From assembly GCF_016801025.1 (NCBI RefSeq), contig NZ_CP068983.1:1426001-1490000 (forward strand): a DNA stretch of 64,000 nucleotides, written 5' to 3'. This DNA comes from Paradevosia shaoguanensis (lineage in GTDB: Bacteria; Pseudomonadota; Alphaproteobacteria; Rhizobiales; Devosiaceae). Shown here one piece after another: positions 1 to 8,212 of the stretch. Both the position numbers and the translations under genes were made by a program. The notes below the pieces were generated by a model. The model had not been told where the DNA came from, ran no database searches, and saw nothing but the letters and a program-made list of their open reading frames with translations. Positions within the stretch are counted from its first letter, which is position 1; each line of letters starts with the position of its first letter.

Positions 1-564
1 ATGAAGGCGCTCGGCGTTTCCGAGAAGGATGCCCGGCAGCGCTTCGTCTCCCAGCAGATCCACTACACGCTGTTTTCGCGCGAGGCGGAGAACGAGCTGG
101 TGCCGATCAGCCTCGACCAGGGGCTGGGCATTCTCATCTGGAGCCCGCTGGCGGGCGGCCTGCTTTCGGGCAAGTATCGCCGCGGCCAGACGGCGCCGGA
201 AGGGGCGCGCCATGCCGGGGGCTTCAAGGAGCCGCCGGTGCATGACTGGGAGCGGCTCTACGATATCGTGGAAGTGCTGGTTTCGATCGCCGAGGTGCGC
301 GGGGTTTCGGGCGCGCAGATCGCGCTGGCCTGGCTGCTGGGACGCCCGGGGGTGACTTCGGTGATTATCGGCGGGCGCACGGAAGACCAGTTCAGGGATA
401 ACCTGGCGGCGGCCGAACTCAAGCTGACCGAGCATGAGCGCAAGCGGCTGGACGACGTGTCGCTGCTGCCGCTGCAATATCCCTACTGGCACCAGAGCTT
501 TACGGCCTCGGACCGACTGGGGCCGGCGGACCTGGCGCTGCATGCGCCCCATCTCGAAAAATAG
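1..564 (+). CDS. Aldo/keto reductase, C-terminal half (5' end outside window)
   Basis: This is the last 187 residues of an NAD(P)H-dependent aldo/keto reductase, an enzyme family that reduces carbonyls or oxidises alcohols in the cytosol. The frame is already open at base 1, and family members are usually 300-350 residues, so the first ATG is internal and the catalytic Asp/Tyr/Lys half lies outside the window. The visible part has the barrel strand QIHYTLFSREAE, then WSPLAGGLLSGKY, and the cofactor-binding end PGVTSVIIGGRTEDQ. It ends 14 bases before the next gene, an SDR, so the two oxidoreductases probably share a transcript. The substrate is unknown. The family call is firm; the specific activity is not. 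Confidence 0.88.
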   Translation: MKALGVSEKDARQRFVSQQIHYTLFSREAENELVPISLDQGLGILIWSPLAGGLLSGKYRRGQTAPEGARHAGGFKEPPVHDWERLYDIVEVLVSIAEVRGVSGAQIALAWLLGRPGVTSVIIGGRTEDQFRDNLAAAELKLTEHERKRLDDVSLLPLQYPYWHQSFTASDRLGPADLALHAPHLEK

Positions 565-578
565 CGCGGGAGAGGACA

Positions 579-1349
579 ATGGGCGACCTGCCGAGCTTTG
601 ACCTTTCCGGCAAGACCGCACTCGTGACCGGCTCGGCGCGCGGGCTTGGCCGGGCCATTGCGCTGGCGCTGGCCAATGCCGGAGCCGATATCGCGCTGGG
701 GCTGCGCGACCTCGATGTCGATAACGGCGTGGCCGGCGAGGTGGAGGCGCTGGGGCGCAAGGCGCTGCGACTGCAGATGGATGCGCTGGACCTGCCGCAA
801 TCCTATCGCGCGATCGACCAGGCCATCGCCCATTTCGGGCGCATCGACATCCTGGTCAACAATGTGGGCGGCGGCATCGAGGGGCCGCTGCTGGAGGTGA
901 GCGAGGTCGACTTCGACACGACGCTCGACCTCAACGTCAAATCCAGCTTCTTCATCGCCCAGCGCCTTGCCCGCCACATGGTGGAGAAGGGCGGCGGCAC
1001 GATCGTCAACATGAGCTCGCAGGCGGGCTTCATCGCGCTGCCCGGCGAGGGCGTCTATTGCCTCTCGAAGGCCGCGGTGGCGCATATGACCAAGTGCATG
1101 GCGGTCGAGTGGGGCCAGCATGGCATCACGGTCAACGCGGTGGCGCCGACCTTTATCGAGACGGACGGGACATCCACGGCCCTGGCAGTGCCCGAGTTCA
1201 AGGCCGACGTAGTCGAGCGGATCGCGGCGCTGCACAGGATCGGGCTGCCGCGGGAGGTTTCCGGGGCGGTAGTGTTTCTGGCGTCGCCGGCGGCGTCGCT
1301 GATTACGGGGCAGACGCTGCTGATCGATGGGGGCTGGACGGCGCGATAA
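579..1349 (+). CDS. SDR family oxidoreductase
   Basis: This is a 256-residue classical short-chain dehydrogenase/reductase, the usual length for the family. The cofactor loop TGSARGLG is at residues 17-24, followed by NNVGGG (a variant of NNAG), the catalytic serine in MSSQAG and the YCLSK Tyr/Lys pair. The C-terminal ITGQTLLIDGG is typical of glucose or 2-deoxygluconate dehydrogenase-like members. A GGAGAGG ribosome binding site precedes the ATG. It follows the aldo/keto reductase by 14 bases and probably acts on a sugar or polyol in the same pathway, but nothing in the sequence fixes the substrate. Confidence 0.9.
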   Translation: MGDLPSFDLSGKTALVTGSARGLGRAIALALANAGADIALGLRDLDVDNGVAGEVEALGRKALRLQMDALDLPQSYRAIDQAIAHFGRIDILVNNVGGGIEGPLLEVSEVDFDTTLDLNVKSSFFIAQRLARHMVEKGGGTIVNMSSQAGFIALPGEGVYCLSKAAVAHMTKCMAVEWGQHGITVNAVAPTFIETDGTSTALAVPEFKADVVERIAALHRIGLPREVSGAVVFLASPAASLITGQTLLIDGGWTAR

Positions 1350-1698
1350 TACCCGGCCGACGGGGGTAACTTCCGGGCCTGGACCTGGCCGGGGAGGAGA
1401 TTTTGAGCCGCCAGGCGGGTTGGCGGCGGACCGTGAAACTGTTTCACGGGTTTCACGGTATTTTTTGCAGCTTTTTCGGACTCAACGGCAGGCTAACTAC
1501 TTATAATGTAATGGTAATTTCTATCGCGACGGCCACGAATCGTTAAATTTTGACTCAATTTCGGGTAATCTTTGGCCATTCTGCGTGGGTTTTTGCGCGG
1601 TCTGGAGACAATTTAGAGGATGTTTTCGAGGGGCGGGTTCCGGGTGGGTCGGGAGGCGGTTCCGATAGTCTAAGCCCGCCGGATCGGGCGGGGATAGA
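1350..1698. other. Non-coding interval with a dispersed repeat
   Basis: About 350 bases with no credible gene. The first 150 bases include an AT-rich stretch unusual for this genome. The interval contains one copy of a 31-bp repeat (see 1535-1565) with looser similarity to 56116-56255 continuing downstream. The mobile element at 1699 starts immediately after. Confidence 0.6.
1535..1565. repeat. 31-bp dispersed intergenic repeat, copy 1, with two GANTC sites
   Basis: These 31 bases match 56085-56115 exactly. Each copy holds GAATC and GACTC with starts 15 bases apart, separated by the AT-rich run GTTAAATTTT. On the minus strand it reads TTAACGATTCG, close to the alphaproteobacterial CtrA half-site TTAACCAT. 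GANTC is the known CcrM methylation site. Similarity continues more loosely for roughly 100-150 bases downstream. The function is unknown; a cell-cycle-linked element or a mobile-element remnant are both possible. Confidence 0.7.
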
Positions 1699-1869
1699 CT
1701 AGGGTCCGTACTCAATAAGTCCCGGCGCCCCCCGGCCGCAGAGCCGGGCACACGGATTCCTCCACTCAAGTGGAGGGGTGCAATGGGCCCCGGATCAAGT
1801 CCGGGGAAGTCCGGTGGTGGGGCGGCCATCGCAACCTCATCTACCGGTGCAATGGAGTACGGACCCTAG
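1699..1869. mobile_element. 171-bp MITE-like element, complete copy (family A, copy 1)
   Basis: It is bounded by a perfect 15-bp inverted repeat, CTAGGGTCCGTACTC at 1699-1713 and its complement at 1855-1869. Inside are three palindromic blocks: a CCCCGGA..TCCGGGG hairpin, a CTCCACT..AGTGGAG hairpin and a GGCCGCAGAGCC-type arm. There is no coding capacity, so it would have to be moved in trans. The inverse complement closely matches 50249-50495, and core-only relatives lie at 22225-22372 and 34388-34490. The right terminal CTAG supplies the TAG stop codon of the MarR-GNAT gene. Confidence 0.75.
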
Positions 1870-2795
1870 AGGGGCAGCTCCCAGAATTCGCTGGTGAGGT
1901 CCTGGCCGAAGGAATGGGTCTGGTCAGCCCTGACGAGGGTGAAGCCGGCGGCGGCGTAGATCTTGCGGGCGGGGACGAGGACGGACTGGGTCCAGAGCTT
2001 GATGCGGCGGTAGCCGAAGGCGCGGGCCTGGGCGATGCACTGGGCGACGAGGCTTTTGCCGATGCCGAGGCCACGGGCGGACGGCTCGACATAGAGCAGG
2101 CGAAGCTGGGCGACGCCATCGCCGGCATCGACGAGGAAGACGGAGCCGACGACTTCGCCGGCGCGCTCGGCGACGATGCAGGCTTCGCGGGCCGGATCGT
2201 GCTCCTGCACGAACTTGCCGGCGATCTCGGCGGCGAGGCCTTCATAGCTCGCGTCCCAGCCATATTCATCGGCATAGATGGCGGCCTGGCGGCCGACGAT
2301 GTGGCCGATATCGCCCGGACGGGGCGGACGCAGCACGACGGGCGCGGACGGCATGTCATCGCCGAGGAGGCGGCGGATATTGGCCATGGCGGCGACGAGG
2401 CCGGCGCGATCGCCGGCTGCGAGCGGCGCCAACAGGCCGCCGACGGCGACGATGGAGGCGCTATCCAACTGGGCGAAGGCGGCATCGCCATCAGCCGTCA
2501 GGGCGATGAGGTTCTGGCGGCGATCGCTGGGATTGGGCGAGAGCGCGATGATGCCGGCCTCGACCAGCTTATAGAGCAGCCGGCTGAGATAGCCGGCATC
2601 CAGCCCCAATTGGCGCGAAAGCTCGGCGGCACTGACCTGGTGGCGCGTGGCGATCTCGTAGATGACGCGGGCCTCGCCCAGAGTGAAGGGCGAAGCGAGA
2701 AGGTGCGCTTCGAGCGCACCGACGACGCGCGTGTAGAAGCGGTTGAACGCCCGCATCTCGGCGATCTGGGTGGGTGTCGGCTCGCTCGCAACCAT
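1866..2795 (-). CDS. MarR-type regulator fused to a GNAT N-acetyltransferase
   Basis: A 309-residue two-domain protein. Residues about 1-140 are a MarR winged helix (AELSRQLGLDAGYLSRLLYK recognition helix, then a wing at NPSDRRQNL). Residues about 150-309 are a GNAT acetyltransferase with the acetyl-CoA loop ARGLGIGKSLV. Such fusions are a known architecture in Proteobacteria, and their targets are usually unproven. The ATG at 2793-2795 lies inside a perfect 11-bp inverted repeat (2791-2801 with 2815-2825), so start codon and ribosome binding site may be hidden in a hairpin. The stop TAG falls in the terminal CTAG of the adjacent mobile element. It lies 50 bases downstream of the aminopeptidase gene on the same strand. 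Confidence 0.9.
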   Translation of the reverse strand: MVASEPTPTQIAEMRAFNRFYTRVVGALEAHLLASPFTLGEARVIYEIATRHQVSAAELSRQLGLDAGYLSRLLYKLVEAGIIALSPNPSDRRQNLIALTADGDAAFAQLDSASIVAVGGLLAPLAAGDRAGLVAAMANIRRLLGDDMPSAPVVLRPPRPGDIGHIVGRQAAIYADEYGWDASYEGLAAEIAGKFVQEHDPAREACIVAERAGEVVGSVFLVDAGDGVAQLRLLYVEPSARGLGIGKSLVAQCIAQARAFGYRRIKLWTQSVLVPARKIYAAAGFTLVRADQTHSFGQDLTSEFWELPL

Positions 2796-2825
2796 AGGCG
2801 CTCTCCCTCGGAGTGCGCCTATGGT
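2791..2825 (-). promoter_or_regulatory. Inverted repeat over the MarR-GNAT start codon
   Basis: ACCATAGGCGC (2791-2801) and GCGCCTATGGT (2815-2825) are perfect complements with a 13-base loop. In the minus-strand mRNA the ATG is in the 3' arm and the GAGGGAG ribosome binding site is in the loop. A TTGACA hexamer on the minus strand at 2844-2849 could be the -35 element. It could be an RNA switch on translation or a DNA operator for autorepression. Confidence 0.5.
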
Positions 2826-2845
2826 TTGCCGATTAGTTGCTTATG

Positions 2846-4192
2846 TCAAGAATATCGTTGCTTGAGCACGTTATAGACCGAGCGAATGCCCTGGTCGGTG
2901 CCGCCATACGGGCGCCCTGCCCGTGCTTCCGGCGCCCAGGCGAAGATATCGAGATGCACCCAGGCGGCGGCATTCCTGACGAAGCGCTGGAGGAAGAGCG
3001 CGGCAGTGATCGAGCCGGCGAAAGCGCCCGAGGAGACGTGGTTGACGTCGGCAATGCGCGAATTGAGCATGCTCTCATAGGGCGCCCAGAGCGGCATGTG
3101 CCAGAGCGGATCGTCGCTGGCGAGGCCAGCCGCCATGAGGGCGCGGGCGAGATCGTCGTCGGTGGAATAGAGCGGGGGCAGTTCGGGACCAAGTGCGGTG
3201 CGGGCGGCGCCGGTAAGGGTCGCCATATCCAGCATCAGCTCGGGGCTTTCCTCATCGCCATAGGTGAGGGCATCGCCGAGGATGAGGCGGCCTTCGGCAT
3301 CGGTGTTGCCGATCTCGACGGTCTGGCCGGAGCGCGAGGGCAGGATATCGCCGGGGCGGAAGGCAGAGCCGGAAATGGCGTTCTCGACGATGGGAATGAG
3401 AACGCGCAGTCGCACCTTGAGCTTGGCCGACATGATGGCGTGGGCAAGGCCCAGCACGTTGGCGGCGCCGCCCATATCCTTCTTCATCAGGAGCATGGAG
3501 GACGACGGCTTGATGTCGAGGCCGCCGGTATCGAAGGTGACACCCTTGCCCACCAGCGTGACCTTGGGGTCGCTCTCCTTGCCCCAGCTAAGATCGACCA
3601 GCCGGGGCGCTTCGGAGGACGCGCGGCCGACTGCGTGGATCATGGGGAAGTTCTGCGAGAGCAGTTCGTCGCCCAGGAACACCTTGGCGCGCATCTTGTG
3701 GCGATTGGCGAAGGCGCGGATTTCGTGCTCGAAGGCCTCCGGGCCGAGATCGTTGGCCGGCGTATTGACGAGGTCGCGGGCGAGGTAGGCGGCCTCGGCA
3801 AGGCGCTCGACCTCGGCAGCATCGGCGCCTTCGGGAAGCGTGAGCGAGAGCGGATCGCGATGCTTGCGGTAGCGATCGAAGCGGTAGGCGCCGAGGCGGA
3901 AGCCGAGCGCGGCGAGGGTTGGATCGCCGAACTTGCCGGCAAGACGGTAATCGCCTGGCTCGAGTGTGCTGGCGGCGAGGCCGGTGACCAGTTTGGGGCG
4001 ATTGGCTTGCGCGCCAAGGCCAAAGGCGTAGCCGGCGAGTTCGCCCTGCCCGCCCGGCAGCGGCAGCAGCCTGCCGCGCTGGCCGGTAAAGCCATTGGCC
4101 CTGGCCCAGGCGGCATGCGCGGGCGAAAGGCCGGCGGCGTCGAGTTCGCCTTCGGCAATGCAGGTGATGGTTTGGGGCTGGGTCCTGGTCAT
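2846..4192 (-). CDS. Leucyl aminopeptidase family protein (peptidase M17)
   Basis: A cytosolic metallo-aminopeptidase of about 448 residues that removes N-terminal residues from peptides, using two divalent metals. The C-terminal catalytic half shows the M17 metal and active-site segments: GKGVTFDTGGLDIKPSS, then MKKDMGG with its Lys and Asp, and the signature NTDAEGRLILGDAL. The N-terminal half is the variable M17 domain. A GTG at 4276 would extend it by 28 poor-quality residues, so I prefer the ATG at 4192 (MTRTQPQT). It is divergent from the TadD-like gene. The MarR-GNAT gene follows it on the same strand after 50 bases. Confidence 0.9.
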   Translation of the reverse strand: MTRTQPQTITCIAEGELDAAGLSPAHAAWARANGFTGQRGRLLPLPGGQGELAGYAFGLGAQANRPKLVTGLAASTLEPGDYRLAGKFGDPTLAALGFRLGAYRFDRYRKHRDPLSLTLPEGADAAEVERLAEAAYLARDLVNTPANDLGPEAFEHEIRAFANRHKMRAKVFLGDELLSQNFPMIHAVGRASSEAPRLVDLSWGKESDPKVTLVGKGVTFDTGGLDIKPSSSMLLMKKDMGGAANVLGLAHAIMSAKLKVRLRVLIPIVENAISGSAFRPGDILPSRSGQTVEIGNTDAEGRLILGDALTYGDEESPELMLDMATLTGAARTALGPELPPLYSTDDDLARALMAAGLASDDPLWHMPLWAPYESMLNSRIADVNHVSSGAFAGSITAALFLQRFVRNAAAWVHLDIFAWAPEARAGRPYGGTDQGIRSVYNVLKQRYS

Positions 4193-4268
4193 GATGCACC
4201 GGCAAGGAAAAGCGATGCCTTTGGGTTTACGACGCGGACCCCGATCCGGCAACAGCGGCGGGGCGTCC

Positions 4269-4287
4269 TTAACCACGCGTTAGGGTT
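4269..4287. promoter_or_regulatory. Possible CtrA-type site before the TadD-like gene
   Basis: TTAA, 7 bases, TTAG (4269-4283), followed directly by GGTTAA, resembles the alphaproteobacterial CtrA box TTAA-N7-TTAA with one mismatch. It lies about 55 bases before the TPR lipoprotein start. Tad pilus genes are CtrA targets in Caulobacter, which makes the position plausible. A single imperfect match is weak evidence. Confidence 0.3.
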
Positions 4288-4339
4288 AATGATTTATGAC
4301 GAAGGCAGGCTCGGCAATCAGTTTAGAGAAGACCCCCTC

Positions 4340-5116
4340 GTGTCCCGCCCGCTCATGCAATCGCTGCGGCCCCTGCGCGCCGCGCTTCTCATTGCCGTCG
4401 CATCGCTGGCGCTTTCCGCCTGCGCCACCAATCGCGCGTCGATGCCCTCCCCCGATTATTCCGGCATGAGCCAGGCCGAGGCGCAGCAGACGCTGGCCCA
4501 GCTCGGCGCCCGCTACAAGAGCAATCCGCGCGACAAGGGCACGATCATCTATTACGCGGCGGCGCTGCGCGGCGCCGGGCAGAACGACCAGGCCGTGGCC
4601 GTGCTCGAAGCGGCAATGGCGATTTACAAGAACGACCCGGACATCAATGTCGGCTATGCCAAGGCGCTGACGGCGCAGGGCCGGTTCGACCAGGCGCTCA
4701 ACGTCATCGACGCCACCATCGTGCCGCAGCAGCCGGACTGGAACGCGCTCTCGGTCAAGGGCGCCATTCTCGACCAGATGGGACGCAACCAGGAAGCGCG
4801 GCACCTTTACAACCAGGCACTGATGATCGCCCCGCAGGAGGCTTCGCTCGAGGCCAATCTCGGGCTCTCCTATGCCATGACCAACGAGCTCACCACGGCC
4901 GAAGCGCATCTGCGCAGGGCCGTGCAGATGCAGGGCGCCAATAGCCGCATCCGGCAGAACCTGGCGCTGGTGGTGGGACTGCAGGGGCGGTTCGACGAAG
5001 CGCGTGCGCTTTATGCCGCCGAACTCGCGCCCGACCAGGTGGAGGCCAACATGGCCTATATCCGTGCACTGCTGACCCAGCAGAACCGCTGGAGCGCGAT
5101 CAAGGAAAGCCGCTAG
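4340..5116 (+). CDS. TPR-repeat lipoprotein, TadD-like
   Basis: A secreted lipoprotein of about 258 residues. A hydrophobic signal ends in the lipobox LSAC with the lipidated cysteine near residue 28. The rest is helical TPR repeats, for example NALSVKGAILDQMGRNQEARHL, ASLEANLGLSYAMTN and RIRQNLALVVGLQGRFDEAR. This layout and spacing match TadD, the outer-membrane-associated TPR protein of Flp/Tad pilus assembly. No other tad gene is visible here, so the pilus role is inferred. The GTG at 4340 has AGAGAAG upstream at a good distance; the ATG at 4355 is the alternative. A much longer open frame upstream is only antisense to the aminopeptidase. Confidence 0.78.
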   Translation: MSRPLMQSLRPLRAALLIAVASLALSACATNRASMPSPDYSGMSQAEAQQTLAQLGARYKSNPRDKGTIIYYAAALRGAGQNDQAVAVLEAAMAIYKNDPDINVGYAKALTAQGRFDQALNVIDATIVPQQPDWNALSVKGAILDQMGRNQEARHLYNQALMIAPQEASLEANLGLSYAMTNELTTAEAHLRRAVQMQGANSRIRQNLALVVGLQGRFDEARALYAAELAPDQVEANMAYIRALLTQQNRWSAIKESR

Positions 5117-5272
5117 GCTTTTTGCACGTAGCGGTGTGCCTGGGCGGAGCCCGGGATCGTTCCTATATGGAGATGCCGACCCCCGGCTTCCCCATGCGAT
5201 ATCCCTCGCCCCCTTCGCTTATGGCGACCTTTCTTTTAAGGTCGGGCCAATCCATTCGATCGGAATCACTTC

Positions 5273-8185
5273 ATGCACCTGCTGCTCGTCGACGGCTCGT
5301 CCTATGTTTTCCGCGCGTTCCACGCGCTGCCGCCGCTCAACCGCAAGTCGGACAACCTGCCCGTGGGGTGCGTGCAGGGCTTCTGCAACATGCTGTTCAA
5401 GCTGACGGAAGACCTCAAGGGCGACGACCAGCCGACGCATATGGCGGTGATCTTCGATCATTCGGCCAAGACGTTTCGCGATGACATCTATGCCGATTAC
5501 AAGGCGCACCGGCCGCCGCCGCCCGAAGAACTGGTGCCGCAGTTTCCGCTGACGCGCTCGGCGACGCGGGCGTTCTCCATTCCCTCCATCGAAATGGAAG
5601 GCTGGGAGGCCGACGACATCATCGCCACCTATGCCTGCATGGCGCGCGATGCCGGCGGCAAGGTGACGATCGTGTCCTCGGACAAGGACCTGATGCAGCT
5701 GGTCGAGCCCAATGGCTCGATCCGCATGCTCGACACCATTCCCCGCCCCGGCCAGCCGCCGCTGCGCTGGATCGGGGTGGACGAGGTGTTCACCAAGTTC
5801 GGCGTGACGCCGGACAAGGTCATCGACGTCCAGGCGCTGTGCGGCGACGCCGTCGACAACGTGCCGGGCGTGCCGGGGATCGGCGTCAAGACGGCAGCCG
5901 AGCTCATCAATACCTATGGCGACCTCGAAACCCTGCTTTCGCGGGCCGAAGAGATCAAGCAGCCGGCGCGGCGGCAGAAGCTCATCGACAATGCCGAGCT
6001 GGCGCGGATTTCCAAGCAATTGGTGACGCTCTCGCGCGAAGTGCCGGTGGAACTGGGGCTCGACGCGCTGGTGCGCGTGCCCATCGAGCCGGGGGCGCTG
6101 TTCCCCTTCCTCAAGGCGATGGAATTCAACACCATCACCAAGCGGCTTGCCGGCATCCTCGAAGCCGACCCCGACGCCTGGGAGGCCGATCCGGCGCTGG
6201 CGGCCAAGCCCGTCGAAGCCATGGGCTTTGACAACGCGGCCAAGGCCGAGGCGCGTGCGGCGCGGCTGGAAGCTTCGGGCCGGGCGGAAGCGGCGCTGGT
6301 CGCCCATGCAGCGGATGTGCATGAGCGCGTGCGGGCCATTCCGCTCGACCACGCCAAATACGAGATCATCCGCGATGCCGAGCAGCTGCGCAAATGGATC
6401 GAGGCGATCTATGCGGCCGGGCATGTGGCCGTGGATGTGGAAACCACCGGGCTCGACAACCAGACGGCGGACCTTGTCGGCGTGTGCCTCTCGACGGCGC
6501 CGGGCAATGGCGCCTATCTGCCGCTCGACCATCGTACGGGCGCCGACCTGCTCGGGGGCGGGCGTGTCGAAGGGCAGATGCCGATGGCGGATGCGCTGGC
6601 GCTCCTCAAGCCCATGCTGGAGGACCGCTCGATCCTCAAGATCGGGCACAATTTCAAGTATGACCTCGGGATCCTCGCGCGTTACGGCATCGTGACGGCG
6701 CCGATCGATGACACGCTGCTCTTGAGCTATACGCTGGACGGGCCGCGCTTCAACACCATGAGCGAGCTCACCTCGCACTGGCTGGGGCATGGCGGCATTC
6801 CGATCAAGGACCTGATCGGCACCGGCAAATCGCAGAAGACCTTTGCGGAAGTCGATATCGAGGCGGCGGCCCGCTATGGCGGGGAGGATGCCGACCTCAC
6901 CATGCGGCTCTGGACGCTGCTCAAGCCGCGCCTGCCGGCCGAGAACATGAGTGTGGTCTACGAGACGCTGGAGCGTCCGCTGGCGCCGGTGCTGGCGCGG
7001 ATGGAAGGGCGCGGCATTTCGGTGGATCGGCAGATCCTCTCGCGGCTTTCGGGCGATTTCGCCCAGCGCGCGGCGGCGTTCGAGGCGGAGGCGCAGGCCC
7101 TGGCCGGGCAGCCGTTCAACCTGGGCTCGCCAAAGCAGCTCGGCGATATCCTGTTCGGGGTCATGGGGCTGCCCGGCGGCACCAAGACCAAGACCGGGCA
7201 ATGGGCGACGGGCGCCGACGTGCTCGATGAATTGGCGTTGCAGGGCGTGCCGCTGGCCAAAGCGGTGCTCGAATGGCGCCAGCTCACCAAGCTCATGGGC
7301 ACCTATACGGATGCCCTGCCCAGCTACATCAACGAGCGCACGGGGCGCGTGCATACGAGCTACAGCCAGGCCTCGGTGCTGACGGGGCGGCTGTCCTCGA
7401 ACGATCCGAACCTGCAGAACATTCCGGTGCGCACCGAGGATGGCCGCAAGATCCGCACGGCGTTCGTGGCGAGCCCGGGAAAGATCCTGATCTCGGCGGA
7501 TTACAGCCAGATCGAACTGCGCGTGCTGGCCCATATCGCCGATATCCAGGCGCTCAAGGATGCGTTCGAGGAAGGGCTCGACATTCACGCCATGACGGCG
7601 TCCGAAATGTTCGGGGTGCCGGTGGAGGGCATGCCGTCCGAAGTGCGGCGGCGGGCCAAGGCCATCAATTTCGGCATCATCTACGGCATTTCCGCCTTCG
7701 GGCTTTCCAACCAGCTCGGCATCGGGCGGGCGGAAGCGGGCGACTATATCGAAACCTATTTCAAGCGCTTCCCAGGCATCCGCGACTACATGGACGAGAT
7801 GCGCCGGCGCGTGAAGGCGGACGGGTTCGTGGAAACCATTTTCGGGCGCAAGGTGCAGTTCCCCAACGCCAATTCCAAGCACCCGGCCGAACGCGCCTTC
7901 GTCGAACGCGCCTCGATCAACGCCCCCATCCAGGGCTCGGCCGCCGACATCATCCGCCGCGCCATGGTCAAGATGGAGCCGGCGCTGAAAAAGGCCGGCA
8001 TCGAGGCTGACATGCTGCTGCAGGTCCACGACGAACTGATTTTCGAGGTCGACAAGGGCGCGGAGGACAAGGCGATGCCGGTGATCGCGGGGATCATGGA
8101 AAGTTCAGCGGAACCGGCCGTGAGATTGTCTGTGCCGCTGAAGGTGGATGCACATGCGGCGCATAATTGGGATGAGGCGCATTAG
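5273..8185 (+). CDS. polA: DNA polymerase I
   Basis: A 970-residue DNA polymerase I with all three domains, for Okazaki fragment processing and repair synthesis. Residues about 1-290 are the 5'-3' exonuclease (MHLLLVDGSSYVFRAFHALP, then WEADDIIATYA and a GVPGIG helix-hairpin-helix). Residues about 370-560 are the 3'-5' proofreading exonuclease, with the DVETTGL metal motif near residue 386. The polymerase has motif A DYSQIELRVL near 742, motif B RAKAINFGIIYG near 795 and motif C QVHDELIFEV near 917. Proofreading and polymerase residues both look intact. It is transcribed alone, between the TPR gene and the low-G+C island. Confidence 0.97.
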   Translation: MHLLLVDGSSYVFRAFHALPPLNRKSDNLPVGCVQGFCNMLFKLTEDLKGDDQPTHMAVIFDHSAKTFRDDIYADYKAHRPPPPEELVPQFPLTRSATRAFSIPSIEMEGWEADDIIATYACMARDAGGKVTIVSSDKDLMQLVEPNGSIRMLDTIPRPGQPPLRWIGVDEVFTKFGVTPDKVIDVQALCGDAVDNVPGVPGIGVKTAAELINTYGDLETLLSRAEEIKQPARRQKLIDNAELARISKQLVTLSREVPVELGLDALVRVPIEPGALFPFLKAMEFNTITKRLAGILEADPDAWEADPALAAKPVEAMGFDNAAKAEARAARLEASGRAEAALVAHAADVHERVRAIPLDHAKYEIIRDAEQLRKWIEAIYAAGHVAVDVETTGLDNQTADLVGVCLSTAPGNGAYLPLDHRTGADLLGGGRVEGQMPMADALALLKPMLEDRSILKIGHNFKYDLGILARYGIVTAPIDDTLLLSYTLDGPRFNTMSELTSHWLGHGGIPIKDLIGTGKSQKTFAEVDIEAAARYGGEDADLTMRLWTLLKPRLPAENMSVVYETLERPLAPVLARMEGRGISVDRQILSRLSGDFAQRAAAFEAEAQALAGQPFNLGSPKQLGDILFGVMGLPGGTKTKTGQWATGADVLDELALQGVPLAKAVLEWRQLTKLMGTYTDALPSYINERTGRVHTSYSQASVLTGRLSSNDPNLQNIPVRTEDGRKIRTAFVASPGKILISADYSQIELRVLAHIADIQALKDAFEEGLDIHAMTASEMFGVPVEGMPSEVRRRAKAINFGIIYGISAFGLSNQLGIGRAEAGDYIETYFKRFPGIRDYMDEMRRRVKADGFVETIFGRKVQFPNANSKHPAERAFVERASINAPIQGSAADIIRRAMVKMEPALKKAGIEADMLLQVHDELIFEVDKGAEDKAMPVIAGIMESSAEPAVRLSVPLKVDAHAAHNWDEAH

Positions 8186-8212
8186 GGGGCTAACCTGAAT
8201 ATCAAGCTTGTC

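Noticed and set aside
2837-4339. Plus-strand extension upstream of the TadD-like lipoprotein
   Set aside because: It is antisense to the aminopeptidase, lacks domain character, and would bury the signal peptide and lipobox in the middle of the protein.
5219-8029. Very long open frame (over 900 codons) antisense to polA
   Set aside because: High-G+C genes often leave an opposite frame open. polA is intact on the other strand, and the antisense translation is low-complexity His/Arg/Gly-rich with no domain.
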